NCBI RefSeq assembly: GCF_000143415.4
Contig: NW_003314290.1
Span: forward strand, 297,674 to 361,673
Source of the DNA: Selaginella moellendorffii
Lineage: Eukaryota > Streptophyta > Lycopodiopsida > Selaginellales > Selaginellaceae
DNA: 64,000 bases
Direction: 5' to 3'
The position numbers and the translations under genes were made by a program. The notes under the pieces were generated by a model that saw nothing but the letters and a program-made list of their open reading frames with translations, was not told the origin of the DNA and searched no databases. Shown in pieces: positions 11,475-23,610 of this stretch (positions within the stretch are counted from its first letter, which is position 1; the number at the start of each line of letters is the position of its first letter).

Positions 11475-13684
11475 TTAGTGGAGGTGTAAGGTACCTTTGA
11501 TTGTCTCTAATGAGTGCTTGGATTTGAGCTTTTGGTTTAGATTTAGTTTTTGCATTTTATAGATCTCATTTTCTTTATAGCTTTTTTTTTTTTTAAAAAA
11601 AATTCTTTTTTTTCCTTTTATTCATCTTCATGGCAGAGCAGAAGCCTCCTCTTCCTTTGACTCTAGATTAATAATTTGTGTAGTCGTGGAGTAGATTCTT
11701 TCAAATAATGGTCTTGTATTTATAGCTGAGGTGTTTTATGTTTTAACGTGTTGGTTGGGGATACACCACACTCTCATGAGTTTTTATCATCCACAATCAG
11801 ATAGTTTAGTGGAATAACTTGTTTAGATTTTCAATGGAATGATTGCAAAGTATATAAATTTTTAGCATTCGGATTGAGATAGTTATTTATAGTCTTTTCG
11901 GTATGTGTATATCACAAGAGTGCAAAGTTTTATTGGTGCTTCACTATATAAACTCTTATATAGTTATAATCCAATACTACCAATGGAGTTGGGTTTACCT
12001 TCACAATTGCCATAATACATAGTACAACTCCTCTTACTTTTACTGCTAATTCTCATGTTCAGCCAAAGTTCTTCCTTGGGAATCTTAAGGATAATGTGTA
12101 CTATTGATTTGATCATTTTATAGTGATTGGCATATATCATTATTATGATGATACTTGGTGTTTGCATGAGCTTCCTAGATGTTTCCAAGGGATGGTGTTA
12201 CAATGGTACAATAGTTTAAATGTAACCACTCTTGCAAATTGAAGCATTTTCTCTAATGTTTTTAAGCATGCATTTGAACATGCTGATGATTGGGATAATA
12301 CCCTCTAATAATTGCACCATTTTCATCAAGGGTCATCTAAGTTATTGATACAATTTGACATTTACTTCCAAAGTCTATTGCTTCATGTGGAGCCAAATAT
12401 GTAAGAGTAGATTAAGTTGAGAATGTTGTAATTAACATTTCGTCAAGATTTTGTAAAACTTATGCATACATTTGCTACACATACTCTTAATGATGCTTTT
12501 CGACTAACACAATATTATGAGATATCGCCATTTCCACTTATTATTGCATGTCCTTTGACTCCATTGTTTATGGGAGATGGTTTTGTTCTAATGGAGGTTG
12601 ATGCAATTACTACTTATGTTTAAAGACAAAGGCGAGGATATGGTCATAGTTGTGATATCTATTATTTGATGTGTGGTGAGGTTAGCTATACATACTAGTA
12701 TTATCAATGTTTTCTAGATTAGCATCCTTCATTTTTTAGGTGGAGGCCTTGGCATTAATAATGTGATATTGATATTATTGTAATGGAAGGTCTTGACATA
12801 GAAATTCTTCTAAGAAATAAGGAATCATACAAGTAATGGAGGGTTTTTACACAAATAAATTAGTGATTCTTCCATCCTTCTTGCAAGACTACCATCAAGG
12901 GATTCACTTGGCATCAGTTTATATAGTGTTTATTTTCTAAGCTCATTTTTATAATAAAAGGTCTTCTATTATTCTCTTTATGTTGGTTGATATAGACTTG
13001 AGTTTATCTTCTATTGCTCACTTATTGTCACATGTTACTGTCTACAATTGCATCGTGTAGTAGAGCCAATCTTCATTCTTTATGGCAATAGTCATACACA
13101 TACGTGTGTGTGGGATAAGATAAACCTAACTATGTGCATAGGTGATCTCAAGCTTGAACTTCAATTGTTGTAGATGGTACTTTTTTGACCTCATCTTTAG
13201 TATGGATTGGTTGTAGTACAATAATACCAAGTATGACTTTGAGGGTTTTCCCCCTTATCTCATACTTTTTTATATTTCTTTTATTCTTCTCACTTCTATT
13301 CCCTTTTATCCCTCTGCTTCCATCACTTTTGTTTTTCTATCACTTCCTATTTTATTTCCATCTTGCTCTTTTATTCCCTTTCTAAATCCTTCAAATGGCC
13401 TTTATATTGCAGTGGGATAAGATAAACCTAACTATGTGCACAGGTGATCTCAAGCTTGAACTTCGCCAATGGCACGGCTAGAAAATCCCTACACAGTGCC
13501 AGGCATGCAACAATCTTAAGAATATTCTCCCGCATGATAGAAACTGCAACTCTTGTCGAGCCTGCCTTATCCTAAACCTGGTGGTGACAAAAGAGCAAGA
13601 TGGAAATAAAATAGAAAGTGATAGAAAAACAAGGTGACACGTTTAAAATGTTACGTTTTTTAAGTTTCACACGTTTTCTGGCAA

Positions 13685-14550
13685 CTATGCATCCAGATAT
13701 ATCAGCATCAAAATCTTGAAAATGTCCTCTGGACATTGACGATATTCGATCTCAAGAAACTGCAACTCTTGTCGAGCCTGCCTTATCCTAAACTGAGCTC
13801 CTAGCCGTTTCCTCTTTCGGTCTTCCAAATCCTCCCATCTCTTCCGGCCATTAGCCGGGCAGGAGAATATTCTTAAGATTGTTGCATGCCTGGCACTGTG
13901 CAGGGATTTTCTAGCCGTGCCATTGGCCAATCTTGGTAATACTATACCCTCACAGATTCCTTGCAGAAGTACCAGATATGAAGATTGTCTACTACCTTTG
14001 CAAACTAATCTGTCCAAGAGCTGGTGCATAATGATCTTTGCCGACCTTCTGGTTCTTAGTACAGAAAAGTGGAAGGGATGTGTGATTTGGTCACGTCAAT
14101 CTTTTCCACGCTTGTCTCTCTTGACTCTCAAACTTTAAAGATGCCGCCTTCTCTACTAGACGTTCTAACCATCACGCCTGTATCCTTGAGGGCAGACGCT
14201 TGTGCTTGCAGGAACCAAGCCCCAAAGCATTGCAGGAATCTTTGATGCAAGAAGAGATGACGCGATCTGATCACCAATGGTTCCAATGAAGGTGTTTAGC
14301 TTGTCTTTGGTGAGGCCGGGAGTCAGTGGCAAGTCTTGCGCATTGTAAATGTTGGAGATCACAGCAAGAACAAGAAAAAACAGTGAGGCTCTTTCATTAA
14401 ATTTCTTTTTCCAACTCTGAGCTTGTTTGCAGTCCTTTCACAGTAAAGATTATAAAAAGAGAGGAAAGAGCTAAGAATATAACAAAAGAAAGTGAGATAT
14501 ACTTGAAGCTCCCACTTATGAGAGAAGGCCTTTAAATCGATCTTTTCCAT
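13685..14550 (-). pseudogene. Gene-like fragments of unknown origin inside the patchwork
   Basis: On the minus strand, 14550-14359 begins MEKIDLKAFSHKWELQ followed by a possible GTATAT donor. The stretch 14362-14165 reads open as ISNIYNAQDLPLTPGLTKDK and on through a Leu/Ala-rich segment. The stretch 14029-13685 reads open with a basic, helix-like region (RKRWEDLEDRKRKRLG, then QARQELQFLEIEYRQ). These have the composition of real coding sequence and are more GC-rich than their surroundings, but I cannot name a family. They may be exons of a captured or relocated host gene. No complete frame spans them. Confidence 0.4.
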
Positions 14551-14654
14551 TTAAAGTTAAGGTATTACTGCAAGAAAAATTCAAGGTTTCATCTTGATTT
14601 AATTGACTACTATATTCGTTTCTTAGTATATTTCGATAGTTTCTTAGTATATTC

Positions 14655-14870
14655 AGGAGTTCCACTCCCGTTGTCAACTTTTTGAGTCGGAGCTTTTAGT
14701 TCATATGTGTTACACTCATTTGGCTTTCACTTTATCCACTACCACATGGCACCCTTTCGGCGCCTTTTTAGGGCCTAGGGATTTGTGTTTTACAATTCCA
14801 CCACCTATAGGCAAAGTTTGATGTTCTTATCGAACAATAAACCATTTTATAAAGTAACACTAGCATATTC
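14655..14870 (+). repeat. End of a dispersed repeat family (copy 1 of 3)
   Basis: This block closely matches 42350-42565 and the end at 60320-60455. Shared landmarks are GTTCCACTCC, CTTTTTGAGTC, CACATGGCACCCTTT and AATAAACCATTTTATAAAGTA. In the other two places it is joined to a Ser/Asp-coding minisatellite; here only the end is present, within the patchwork. Confidence 0.75.
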
Positions 14871-17647
14871 AACTTTAACCTATTGTCTAGAGCCAAGATT
14901 GTAACACATCATTTTATTGCAACTAAGGATGCTCATTCAATCAAGGTTCTTGTTTGGTGTCAGTCACCAAAGAAGGTCAAGATTTTATATATGCATGTCA
15001 AAAGATATTAAAGAAAGGTGTTATCTGAAAGTGTCAAAGTCCTTGGGTATGTGAATTTCATCTTGTAACGAAGTCTAATAGGAGTAATCACTTTTGCATT
15101 GACTATCATCCATTAAATGAGGTGACTATCCTAAATATGTACCATCTTCCTCACACTAGTGATTTCTAAATTGTCTAAGAAGAAGTTATTGGTTCACCAA
15201 GTTAGATTTTGCTTCTGGGTACTGACAAGTGTCAATGGTTGAGGAAAATGTTCCTAAAATTGTTTTTCATACACTATTTAGTTTATACAAGTTTTTGGTG
15301 ATGCTATTCAATTTAAACAATGCTTCAACAACTTTCTAGCGAATGATAGACAAAGTTTTCTGTGATATACCGATGGTCACTATTGACTTCATCGATGATA
15401 TCTTGATCTACTAAAAGGGGATGTAAGAGAAGCATATATATGATGTTTGTAAAATATTAGATCAACTGCAAGAAGTTGGTTTAAAGCTAAAGTGATTAAA
15501 GTGCATATTTGGGTCCAATAACATAATTTATCTTGGGTATTGTATTTTTTGTAAGGGCTTACAAGTTGGTCTTGACAAACTTATAGTTATTTTAAAGTTC
15601 TCTCTTCAAAAGTGTGTGAATGATATGCAACACTTCTTAGGCAAGGTGCAATATCTCAGTTGTTTCGTTGATCATCTCTATAATCATATTGCATTATTGA
15701 GAGTATTGTTAAAATTGTTAATATCATCTTTCATCTAGTCCATAAATTGTGAGTAGACGTTTATGGATTTCAGAGAGCTATTGATGACTCCTAAAGTTTT
15801 GGCATATACTCACTACACTTGACCTTTCATTTTGCATGTAAATGCTTTTGATGTCGGTCTTGGAGGTGTGTTGATGCAAAAGAGTAGTAGTTAATATCAT
15901 CCTATTATATATATATCAGCCATATATTACAACAAGTGGAGTTGAATTACTCTACAACAAATAAAGAGTTTTTAGTAGCAATTTAGGGTTTTGAGAAGAT
16001 TCATATATATTTACATTGTTATCAAACATTACTAGGAGATGGTTATGTTATAGTTATTTCGTTATTGAAATGAAAGAACTTAGTTATACTAGTTAGTGGG
16101 TTCTAAATTTTAAATATATAATTTTGAGGTTGTTCATTGCTTAAGGAGTTGTATGGTTGATGCTAACACCCTTTCTCAAGCTCCTCTCTATTCTTTGCTC
16201 ACTTCTCCTATTCATGATGAGTCTATTGCTCTAGCATTTGTAGATTTTCTAAACAATTCCATGCCATTGGCAGTTCTTGTATTTGATATTTAGTGTTCAT
16301 AAAGTGTGGGGCAAGACTTACCTTCTTTTAACAAGGTTTATGAAGCTCAAAATGTTAAGCTGTGGATTTGAAAGTTTCACAAGGGGTTTTAGAGTCATAC
16401 ATCACTTGTTAATGATTGTATTTGCATTCTCAATATCACCTTGAGTATTACCTTCTTTATTTTGTGGGGATGGATCTTAATAATCATTTATGACTAGTGG
16501 TGCCTTTGATATTTATTCCACACTTTCTTTACATTTACCATGATTCTCCTAAATCTAGGCTGGTATATGGGACATCATTATATAACTAAAAAGTTATGCA
16601 ACTCTTTCTATTGGCCAGGATGTGATATAATATTTTTCAATATATGCATAGTTATGTTTGGTGCCAAACATATAATACTCCCCTCATGCTACAAAAGGAT
16701 GGTTGGAGTCAATTGCAATTTCTCATCTATTTGAGTTAGTGGTATTTAATCTAAAGAGGCTTTTTCCATAGTCAAGTGTTAGTAATAAGTATGTCATTAT
16801 TGCCTTTAACTACTTGACTCAATGAGTGGAAGTTAATGCTTTTGTTAATATTTTACACATCCTCCTCAATTAAGTGGTATTCTAGTATTCCTATCTAGAG
16901 TAAATATTCTCGGATAATTATCTTGTATTTATGGATGAGATATTTTATGTTTTAACATCTTGGTTGGGGATATGTCACACATTCACAAAGTGCTTATCAT
17001 CTATAAACAAATGGTTTAATGGAATGGCTCATTCGGACCTTCAAAAGGATAATTGCAAAGTACATAAACTTTTAGTATTTGAATTAAGATGATTATTTGC
17101 AATTTCTTTGGTATATATATGTTAGAGGCGTATAAAGTTCCATTAGTGTTTTACCATATAAACTCTTATATGGTCATAATCTAATATTGCTAATATAGTT
17201 GAGTTTACCTTCGCAATTGCCACAAGCTACTAATGCTAGATTTTAGGATTTGTATTTGACGAACATTCTTCCAATTGTTTAATCGAAATCTATTAAACAC
17301 TTGAGCCACATATAAGTGGAACAATAATGGTACTACAACTCCTATCATCATCTACTAACGGAATATAAAGTGAATGACATGATGTTACTTCGTTTCTCAA
17401 TTTTATGGTACATGGTTTGTCTAAGGGGCTTTTTGCTCAGTAAAAAGAATTGTATTAGGGGTTGCAACAAGTTAAATCATAAATTTATGAAGTTCAATAT
17501 GACATTCAATAGGCCAATCCTTCAAAAATTATGTATGTGTAGTAGGTTCAATATAACATTCAACAAGCCAATCCTCCAAAAATTGTGTATGTGCCCATAA
17601 ACCAAATAACTTTAGTTGACTTCTATCCTTTCAAGAGGAAGGGATGA

Positions 17648-17802
17648 TGTGAGATTTATATGTATGATTATAATGTTATATACTAATATTAGTATAGTGG
17701 GATTTCAATTCGAACCACTCATTCTTGTATATAAACTAGGGTTTTTGAGCTAATTGATATATATATAATTTTTATCCTATTTCCATATTCCATGCACTCA
17801 CA
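17648..17802 (+). repeat. 3' LTR of gypsy relic
   Basis: Starts TGTGAG after a purine-rich tract (CAAGAGGAAGGGATGA) and ends CACTCACA, the same boundaries as the better preserved element's 3' LTR. Confidence 0.75.
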
Positions 17803-19300
17803 GTATTTAAAATAAAACTAATTAATTATGTATTTTATGAAAGAAAATAATTTATAAAATTAATAAGAATTAAAATCACCCTTTGTCTAAATTAAGCTTA
17901 TTATATTATATAAGCATTTTACCATCCCCTCCTAATGTCCTCAATTAATGGTCAATTAATAGAGATGCTTTTAAGCTAGATAATAATTCCTCTTACCCAA
18001 CTTTATATTTTGCTGCAATCATGTAGAAGTGGATCCTTTACATTTCTCAACCATACCTACCTCCTCTACAACACCATATATCATGTAAAACATTACCTTC
18101 ACCATAGTCATTATTATTGTTACCCAAATTCAATCTTTTACACTAATATGTAACCTCTGGAATTTAAATTTCCCAAGAAATACATTGGTGTATCTTTTAA
18201 ATTTAAACTTCACAAGAGGTCACAAACCCAAAGATGTTTAACCCCAAGTATTCTAAAACTTTTAACCAATTGAAAAAAAGAGATACTCTTTGCTCATAGA
18301 CTTTTTCTCTTTATATTTGAACTTCTATAAATAGTCTCTTAAGTCATTCTCTTTAGTTTCTTATACAACATACATTTAGTGTAGCCTTCTTTTCTTGGGA
18401 CCCACTGTTGGTTCACAGCGATGCAAACAATCCAAATCTATAATAAATAAGTTCCATACTAAAAAAGGGCAGAAATTATAAAAATGTTTATCTTGTTTCC
18501 CTTTGAGTGTTTTACAAAGTAGATTGATTGTATATGATAATTAATAGTGGTCTATATTGTATTTTTTTAACAAAACATTGAGCTACATGTTCACAAGCTT
18601 TGGCCTTGAAATGGTCCATTCCAAATTTTAAGTTTGCTATAGAAAGAAGTTTAGATGGAACCTGGCTGGTGGAGCAAGGTGCCAGGAGAAAAGCTGGGAT
18701 ATCAGCAATATTCCATGATGTGTTGTGAGCCCAAGGCCTCCCTCTCAGATGAAGGAAGAAGTCAGGAATCAAGTCAAGAGCCAAGGCAAGACAAAAGTCA
18801 CACACCTTGTGAACCAAGATAATGAAAACATCATGTTCAGCACTAGGCAAGATTTTAGCCACGTCAAGACGAAATTGGAGCTGAATCCTATGTCAATTTC
18901 AAGAATGGTGCCAGGGAGAAAGGAAAAGGAGTATAGAACAAAGAGAGTGTGCAAAAATTTCCGTAACAAGACCAAGAACAACCACATTGAGTCAGTTATA
19001 GAGTATGGAGTATAGAGGTCAAAGCCTGTATGGAGCAGAGGCATCAAAGATCAAGAGTGGGAATACATGGATATCAGTGCAAACATTGCAATGACTATCT
19101 TTTTCAAAATAACATTTCTAAATCTTTTGGTCTTATGCTTCATGGTGCCACACCACAGTGGAAGTAGTATATGAATGAATGAATATATAAATATAAAGAA
19201 GAACCAAAACCCAACCAAAGAACCTTGAGAGAAAGCACAACATTGAAGAAACTGATTGAGAACCTACTGCTTAAGAGAACAAGAATATTCGTTCTAACTT
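17803..19300. other. AT-rich intergenic region, no supported gene
   Basis: The first 700 bases are AT-rich and featureless. Between about 18510 and 19050 both strands carry overlapping open frames of 90-116 codons, but none resembles a known family. The last 200 bases before 19300 may include the NUS1-like promoter. Confidence 0.35.
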
Positions 19301-19356
19301 AGGGTTTTTGACCTTGTTGGACTGAAGCGAGCATATTCTCGTGGGCTAGGTTGGGC

Positions 19357-20504
19357 ATGGGAGCCGTGTGGGCAGCGGTCGTGTGGCATTTGCTCCACGC
19401 GATCGCGAGCTGCGCCGCGATTCTCCAGAGATTCCTGGATGGAATCGCCATCGCCATCGGATCTGTGCGATTCGCGTGGAGATCGGTGACGAAGAAGCCC
19501 CGCGTCGTCGCCATTGTCGTGGACGGGGAATCGGCGAGGAAGTGCCGGGACGAGATCGTGGAGCTGCTGGTTTTTCTGGCGGCGGCGGGAATTCGCCAGG
19601 TTGCGCTCTACGACATGGAAGGTATGGTTCCTCTCTTTTTTTTTCCCTGGATCGATTGATTTTGTGATGGATGGATTATTAAACCTTGGTTCGATTTTCC
19701 TTTCCTAGCTCTCTTTTGTTTGATCTCTTTTGTTGTGATTTTTTTCGATGAGCTCGTCGCTCCTTGCTACTTTTAGTTTATGAGTTCCTCGTTTGTGTAG
19801 AGACGCAGGCATTTTGAAGAGATATGGCACGTATCTTGAGAAAAGAGTCGTGTCTTCTACCTGGAAACGGCAACTAAAGCATGACTTCGTACGTATCTTC
19901 TTCCGTTTTCTACTTTACGTTGCTAAACCTTGGTTGGCATTGTAATCAATCCAGCATTTTTCCAACGGAGTGGACCCTTTCCCCAGATCAAATCCGATTA
20001 GAACAAAGAGCGAACCGAGAATGGTGGTGGAGCTTCTGTCCATGAGCGATGGAAAAAACGCGATTGCCGAGGCTGCGCGGAGGATCCATGACGACCTCCG
20101 TGGTTCCTCGCGGCAGGATCAGCTGGAGCGGATCAACAGCCTCACAGAGACTGACGTGAACGAGTCTCTCAAGCAAATCGGTGAGAAAGAGAGAGTTTTT
20201 CCTCTTTCGTTTCATGCTTTTGACGATCAAAATCCTCTTTTTTGTTTGGTTTCTTCAAGGACGCTGGAAACCCGATCCGGAGCTCATGCTTGTGTTTGGC
20301 AAGATCAACTCCGTCCAAGGCTTTCCCCCCTGGAGGATCAAGCTCACGGAAATCATGTAAGTCGCAAAGCTCCATCAAGATCTCCCTGAAAGAGTTTTTT
20401 TCTCCATTCGCAGTTACATGGGAGAGCTGAGAAGAAACATCGATTCATCGCTTTCGTATGCTCTACAAGCTTACTCGGGAAAAACCCATCGCTATGGCTG
20501 TTAA
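19357..20504 (+). CDS. NUS1: Dehydrodolichyl diphosphate synthase accessory subunit (NUS1/LEW1-like)
   Basis: NUS1/NgBR/LEW1 proteins are the non-catalytic partners of a cis-prenyltransferase at the ER membrane, needed for dolichol synthesis and hence protein glycosylation. Five exons (19357-19621, 19803-19888, 19955-20180, 20260-20356, 20414-20504) keep phase and give 254 aa, the usual plant length. The N-terminus is hydrophobic (MGAVWAAVVWHLLHAIASCA), a likely membrane anchor. The cis-prenyltransferase-like fold is visible in VVAIVVDGESARKCRDE, VALYDMEG and the C-terminal GRWKPDPELMLVFGK and PPWRIKLTEIIYMGEL. The protein ends HRYGC, containing the R-x-G motif known to be required by this subunit class. 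The exon 2 acceptor at 19801-19802 was chosen over the TAG two bases earlier because only it keeps the frame. Confidence 0.9.
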
Positions 20505-20579
20505 TCACATTTAATTTAATAAACGCCTTAATAAACATATCGTTTTAATCCAAAGCATAACACATTTGTCCACCGTGGC

Positions 20580-20587
20580 GATCCGCG
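20580..20587 (-). promoter_or_regulatory. Plant histone octamer motif (CGCGGATC, reverse orientation)
   Basis: GATCCGCG here is the exact reverse complement of the Oct element CGCGGATC that drives S-phase/meristem expression of plant histone genes. It lies about 230 bases before the H4 start codon; a partial second match (GATCCGCAC) follows at about 20592. Confidence 0.65.
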
Positions 20588-20593
20588 TAGTGA

Positions 20594-21121
<528 letters not shown>

Positions 21122-21362
21122 AGCCTGGAAGAAATCTCTGGAAAATTTCTCGTTTCCTCTCCTTTTCTAGCTAGTAGGAAGAAGAAGATTCTTTCCTTGT
21201 CCACTGTAATATGCTCTCTCTCGATCGCTATATGATCCTTCGATCAATCTAAACCTTTTCATAGTTGATGGTTCGATTCCTTGTAGAGAGGATAGCGTTT
21301 AAACCGTTGGTGTGGATGAGCCCTAGAAGGATTTTTCTTGCGAGATTTTTTTGCTGCTCGCG

Positions 21363-23610
21363 ATGAGGAATCGCTCCAGCATTTTCGTTCGCTCCATGGT
21401 CGCCTACTGGTGCTGGATCGTTGGCGCTGCCTCCGGCATTGCGGTGCGAGTCATCGGCGCCAAGCGGCTCCAGTGGATTTCTAAGCGAGTGCCCATGGAG
21501 TATCTGTTCTGGCGGAATCTAGGGATTGTAGCTGCCGTGGCGATCTTCGCATGGAAGGCCAGGGGCCGGCTGGGCTGCTCGCAGCTGTTTGATCGAACGC
21601 ACACCAAGTGGGATATCAGGAAGGCCGTGCCGCTGGAAAGAAGAATGGTGTATGACAATGGATTGGGACAAACGCCATTGATGGGGTGAGTGTGAGTTCT
21701 TTCTTTTTTGTACATTCTTTCTTTCTCTCAAGGTAGAGCTCAAAAACGACATTTTTTTCGTTTTTGCTGTCTTTTATAGGTGGAGCGGATGGAACTTCTA
21801 CGAATGCACTATTAACGAGAAGATCGTCTACGGGAACAGTAAGCTCTCGTGAAACTTTCGAGTCATTCCAAGTAAAACTTTGGTGCTTCAGTGGATGCTT
21901 TGGTTCGGCTCGATCTTCCATCTTATGGATACAACTACGTGATTGTTGGTATGAATGTGATTCCAGCTTCTCGGAAAACCAATGTTTTCTTTGCAGATGA
22001 TTGTTGGTCCGCTTATAAGCGTGACAAGGAGGTAAACGTTTCTTTTTGCCTTTTCTTCTTTTGTGCCAAGACATTCTTTCTCAGGGAAATTTGCGATCCG
22101 ATAAGAAAACATTTCCCTCTGGCATGAAAGCGCTCGCGGATTATGCTCACAAGAGAGGGATGAAGTTCGGACTATATTCTGATGCCGGGTAAGTTGTCCA
22201 GAGAGTTTAGAAAACTTGTAACTAGAGGAAGCTTATCATCTGCAGACATTTTCCAGGAGAATGACTTGCAAATGCCACCGAGCGGCTTCAGAGGGCCACG
22301 AGTTTCGAGATGCACGAACCTTTGCTTCGTGGGTACAGTAAACATGCTGATTTTTTGTTCCGTTTCAAAGTGTCACTTGAGTTATTTCTTCTCGTCCAGG
22401 GAATCGACTATCTCAAGTACGACAATTGCTTTCACAAGAAAAATCGGCCTTCTCATGCTCGGTACGCGAACAACGTTTTCGTATAAGGAATGGAGCAACA
22501 CCACCGCGAAACTCTTGTAGGTACCCTGTGATGAGCGAAGCTCTCAACAAAAGCGGGCGTCCTATCTTCTATGCAATGTGTGAATGGTAATTAAATTTTT
22601 GTTTTCTTGCTATCTCTTGCGATATGAGAGCTCATGTTTCTGTGCTCAGGGGAGAAGATCATCCAGCCGTGTGGGCTGGGAAGTATGCGAATAGCTGGCG
22701 GACATCACTTGACGTGAAAGATAGATGGCCACGGTAAAGTTCTCCTGGATCTTCTTCTTTTTCCCTTTCCTGACCAGTTTCGCTTGCAGCATAGAGTTGC
22801 TAGCGGATGACAACAATTTGTGGGCATCTTATGCTGGTCCTGGAGGTTGGAATGGTGAGATCAATGGTTGGCTTTACATAAATTTCTCAAGTGTCTCTCT
22901 TTCAGACCCTGACATGCTCCAAGTGGGGAATGGTCGAATGACCTTGGCTGAGTATCGTTCACATTTCAGCATTTGGTCTATCATGAAGGTTTGCATGCTC
23001 GTTTTTCATTAATCGAGACTAGAGTACCTTGCCTCAGGCACCTCTCATCATCGGCTGTGAGTTGAGAACAATCACGAAAGAACACCTTGAAATTTACAAG
23101 AACACCGAGATAATAGCAGTAAATCAAGGTAACTTCTTGAAGATTGGAGCCACTGATTTCTCAGTCTTTTTCTTTTGGCATGTAGATTCACTAGGAATAC
23201 AGGGACGCAAAGTGAGCCAAATAGGACAGTCTGAGGTAATTACTTCTTGTTTGACATTGACAAAGCATTGTGTGACCACGCAGGTGTGGGCTGGTCCTCT
23301 ATCGGGCGATAAAATTGTAGTGGCAGCATGGAACAGAGGGTGGAAGCGAGCATTAATCACAATCAACTGGTACGATTTTGGATTGGAACCGAGTGTGACA
23401 GCAAGTGTGAGAGATTTGTGGAAGGTATGCAATATGTTGTACAGTTCTTACAATTGATATATATATCTTTGCTCTGTGTGGTTATAGCACGAAGATTGGA
23501 CTCAAAGGCAAGAGGACGGCTTTGAAGTGGAAATAGATTCCCACGACTGTGGGGTGTATATCTTGTCCAACATTTCCATGGTAGAACTGTACTTTAATAG
23601 TGGAGGATGA
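21363..23610 (+). CDS. Alpha-galactosidase, glycoside hydrolase family 27
   Basis: Removes terminal alpha-galactosyl units from oligosaccharides, galactolipids or cell-wall galactomannans. Fifteen exons (21363-21685, 21780-21838, 21892-21948, 21997-22031, 22085-22188, 22257-22332, 22400-22461, 22521-22586, 22650-22733, 22790-22854, 22906-22988, 23038-23128, 23186-23235, 23284-23424, 23488-23610) keep phase and give 472 aa. GH27 hallmarks are visible: VIVDDCW across exons 3-4, GIYSD-like GLYSDAG in exon 5, the nucleophile Asp in KYDNC (exon 7), the CEWG motif at the exon 8-9 junction, and the acid/base Asp in WNDPDML (exon 10-11 junction). The N-terminus has two hydrophobic stretches ([18 protein letters not shown] and [12 protein letters not shown]), suggesting a membrane anchor or long signal. 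The exon 6 acceptor (22256) was chosen because the earlier AG gives a stop. Confidence 0.93.

Larger units (their letters stand above)
13405..14872. other. Rearranged patchwork inserted in the gypsy relic
   Basis: The gypsy alignment stops near 13405 and resumes near 14873. In between lie: a second copy (about 13412-13465) of relic sequence from about 13110-13165; an inverted copy (about 13587-13625) of relic sequence from about 13328-13370; a block (13466-13535) that is the reverse complement of 13862-13927; a direct repeat of about 36 bases (13540-13576 and 13756-13792); a GC-richer gene-like stretch (13685-14550); and one end of a repeat family also seen near 42.4 and 60.4 kb. Confidence 0.7.
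11303..17802 (+). mobile_element. Decayed Ty3/gypsy LTR retrotransposon, sister of the element at 28.6-33.5 kb
   Basis: This stretch aligns by eye, in the same order, with the better preserved element downstream: LTR, gag start (ATGGCAGAGCAGAAG near 11631), gag-pol TAATGG junction near 12837, protease, reverse transcriptase (for example the FIDDILI coding region near 15388), RNase H, integrase (near 16560-17080), purine-rich tract and 3' LTR. Almost every difference is C-to-T or G-to-A, so the copy has lost most CpG and is full of stops. It is interrupted at about 13405-14872 by unrelated and rearranged DNA, and a short part of the 5' pol region is missing there. Non-functional. The 5' LTR also differs from the 3' LTR, which points to an old insertion. 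Confidence 0.85.

Noticed and set aside
18512-19047. Minus-strand ORFs of 92 and 116 codons and a plus-strand ORF of 96
   Set aside because: Composition is ambiguous, frames overlap on opposite strands and no family is evident; not supported as genes.
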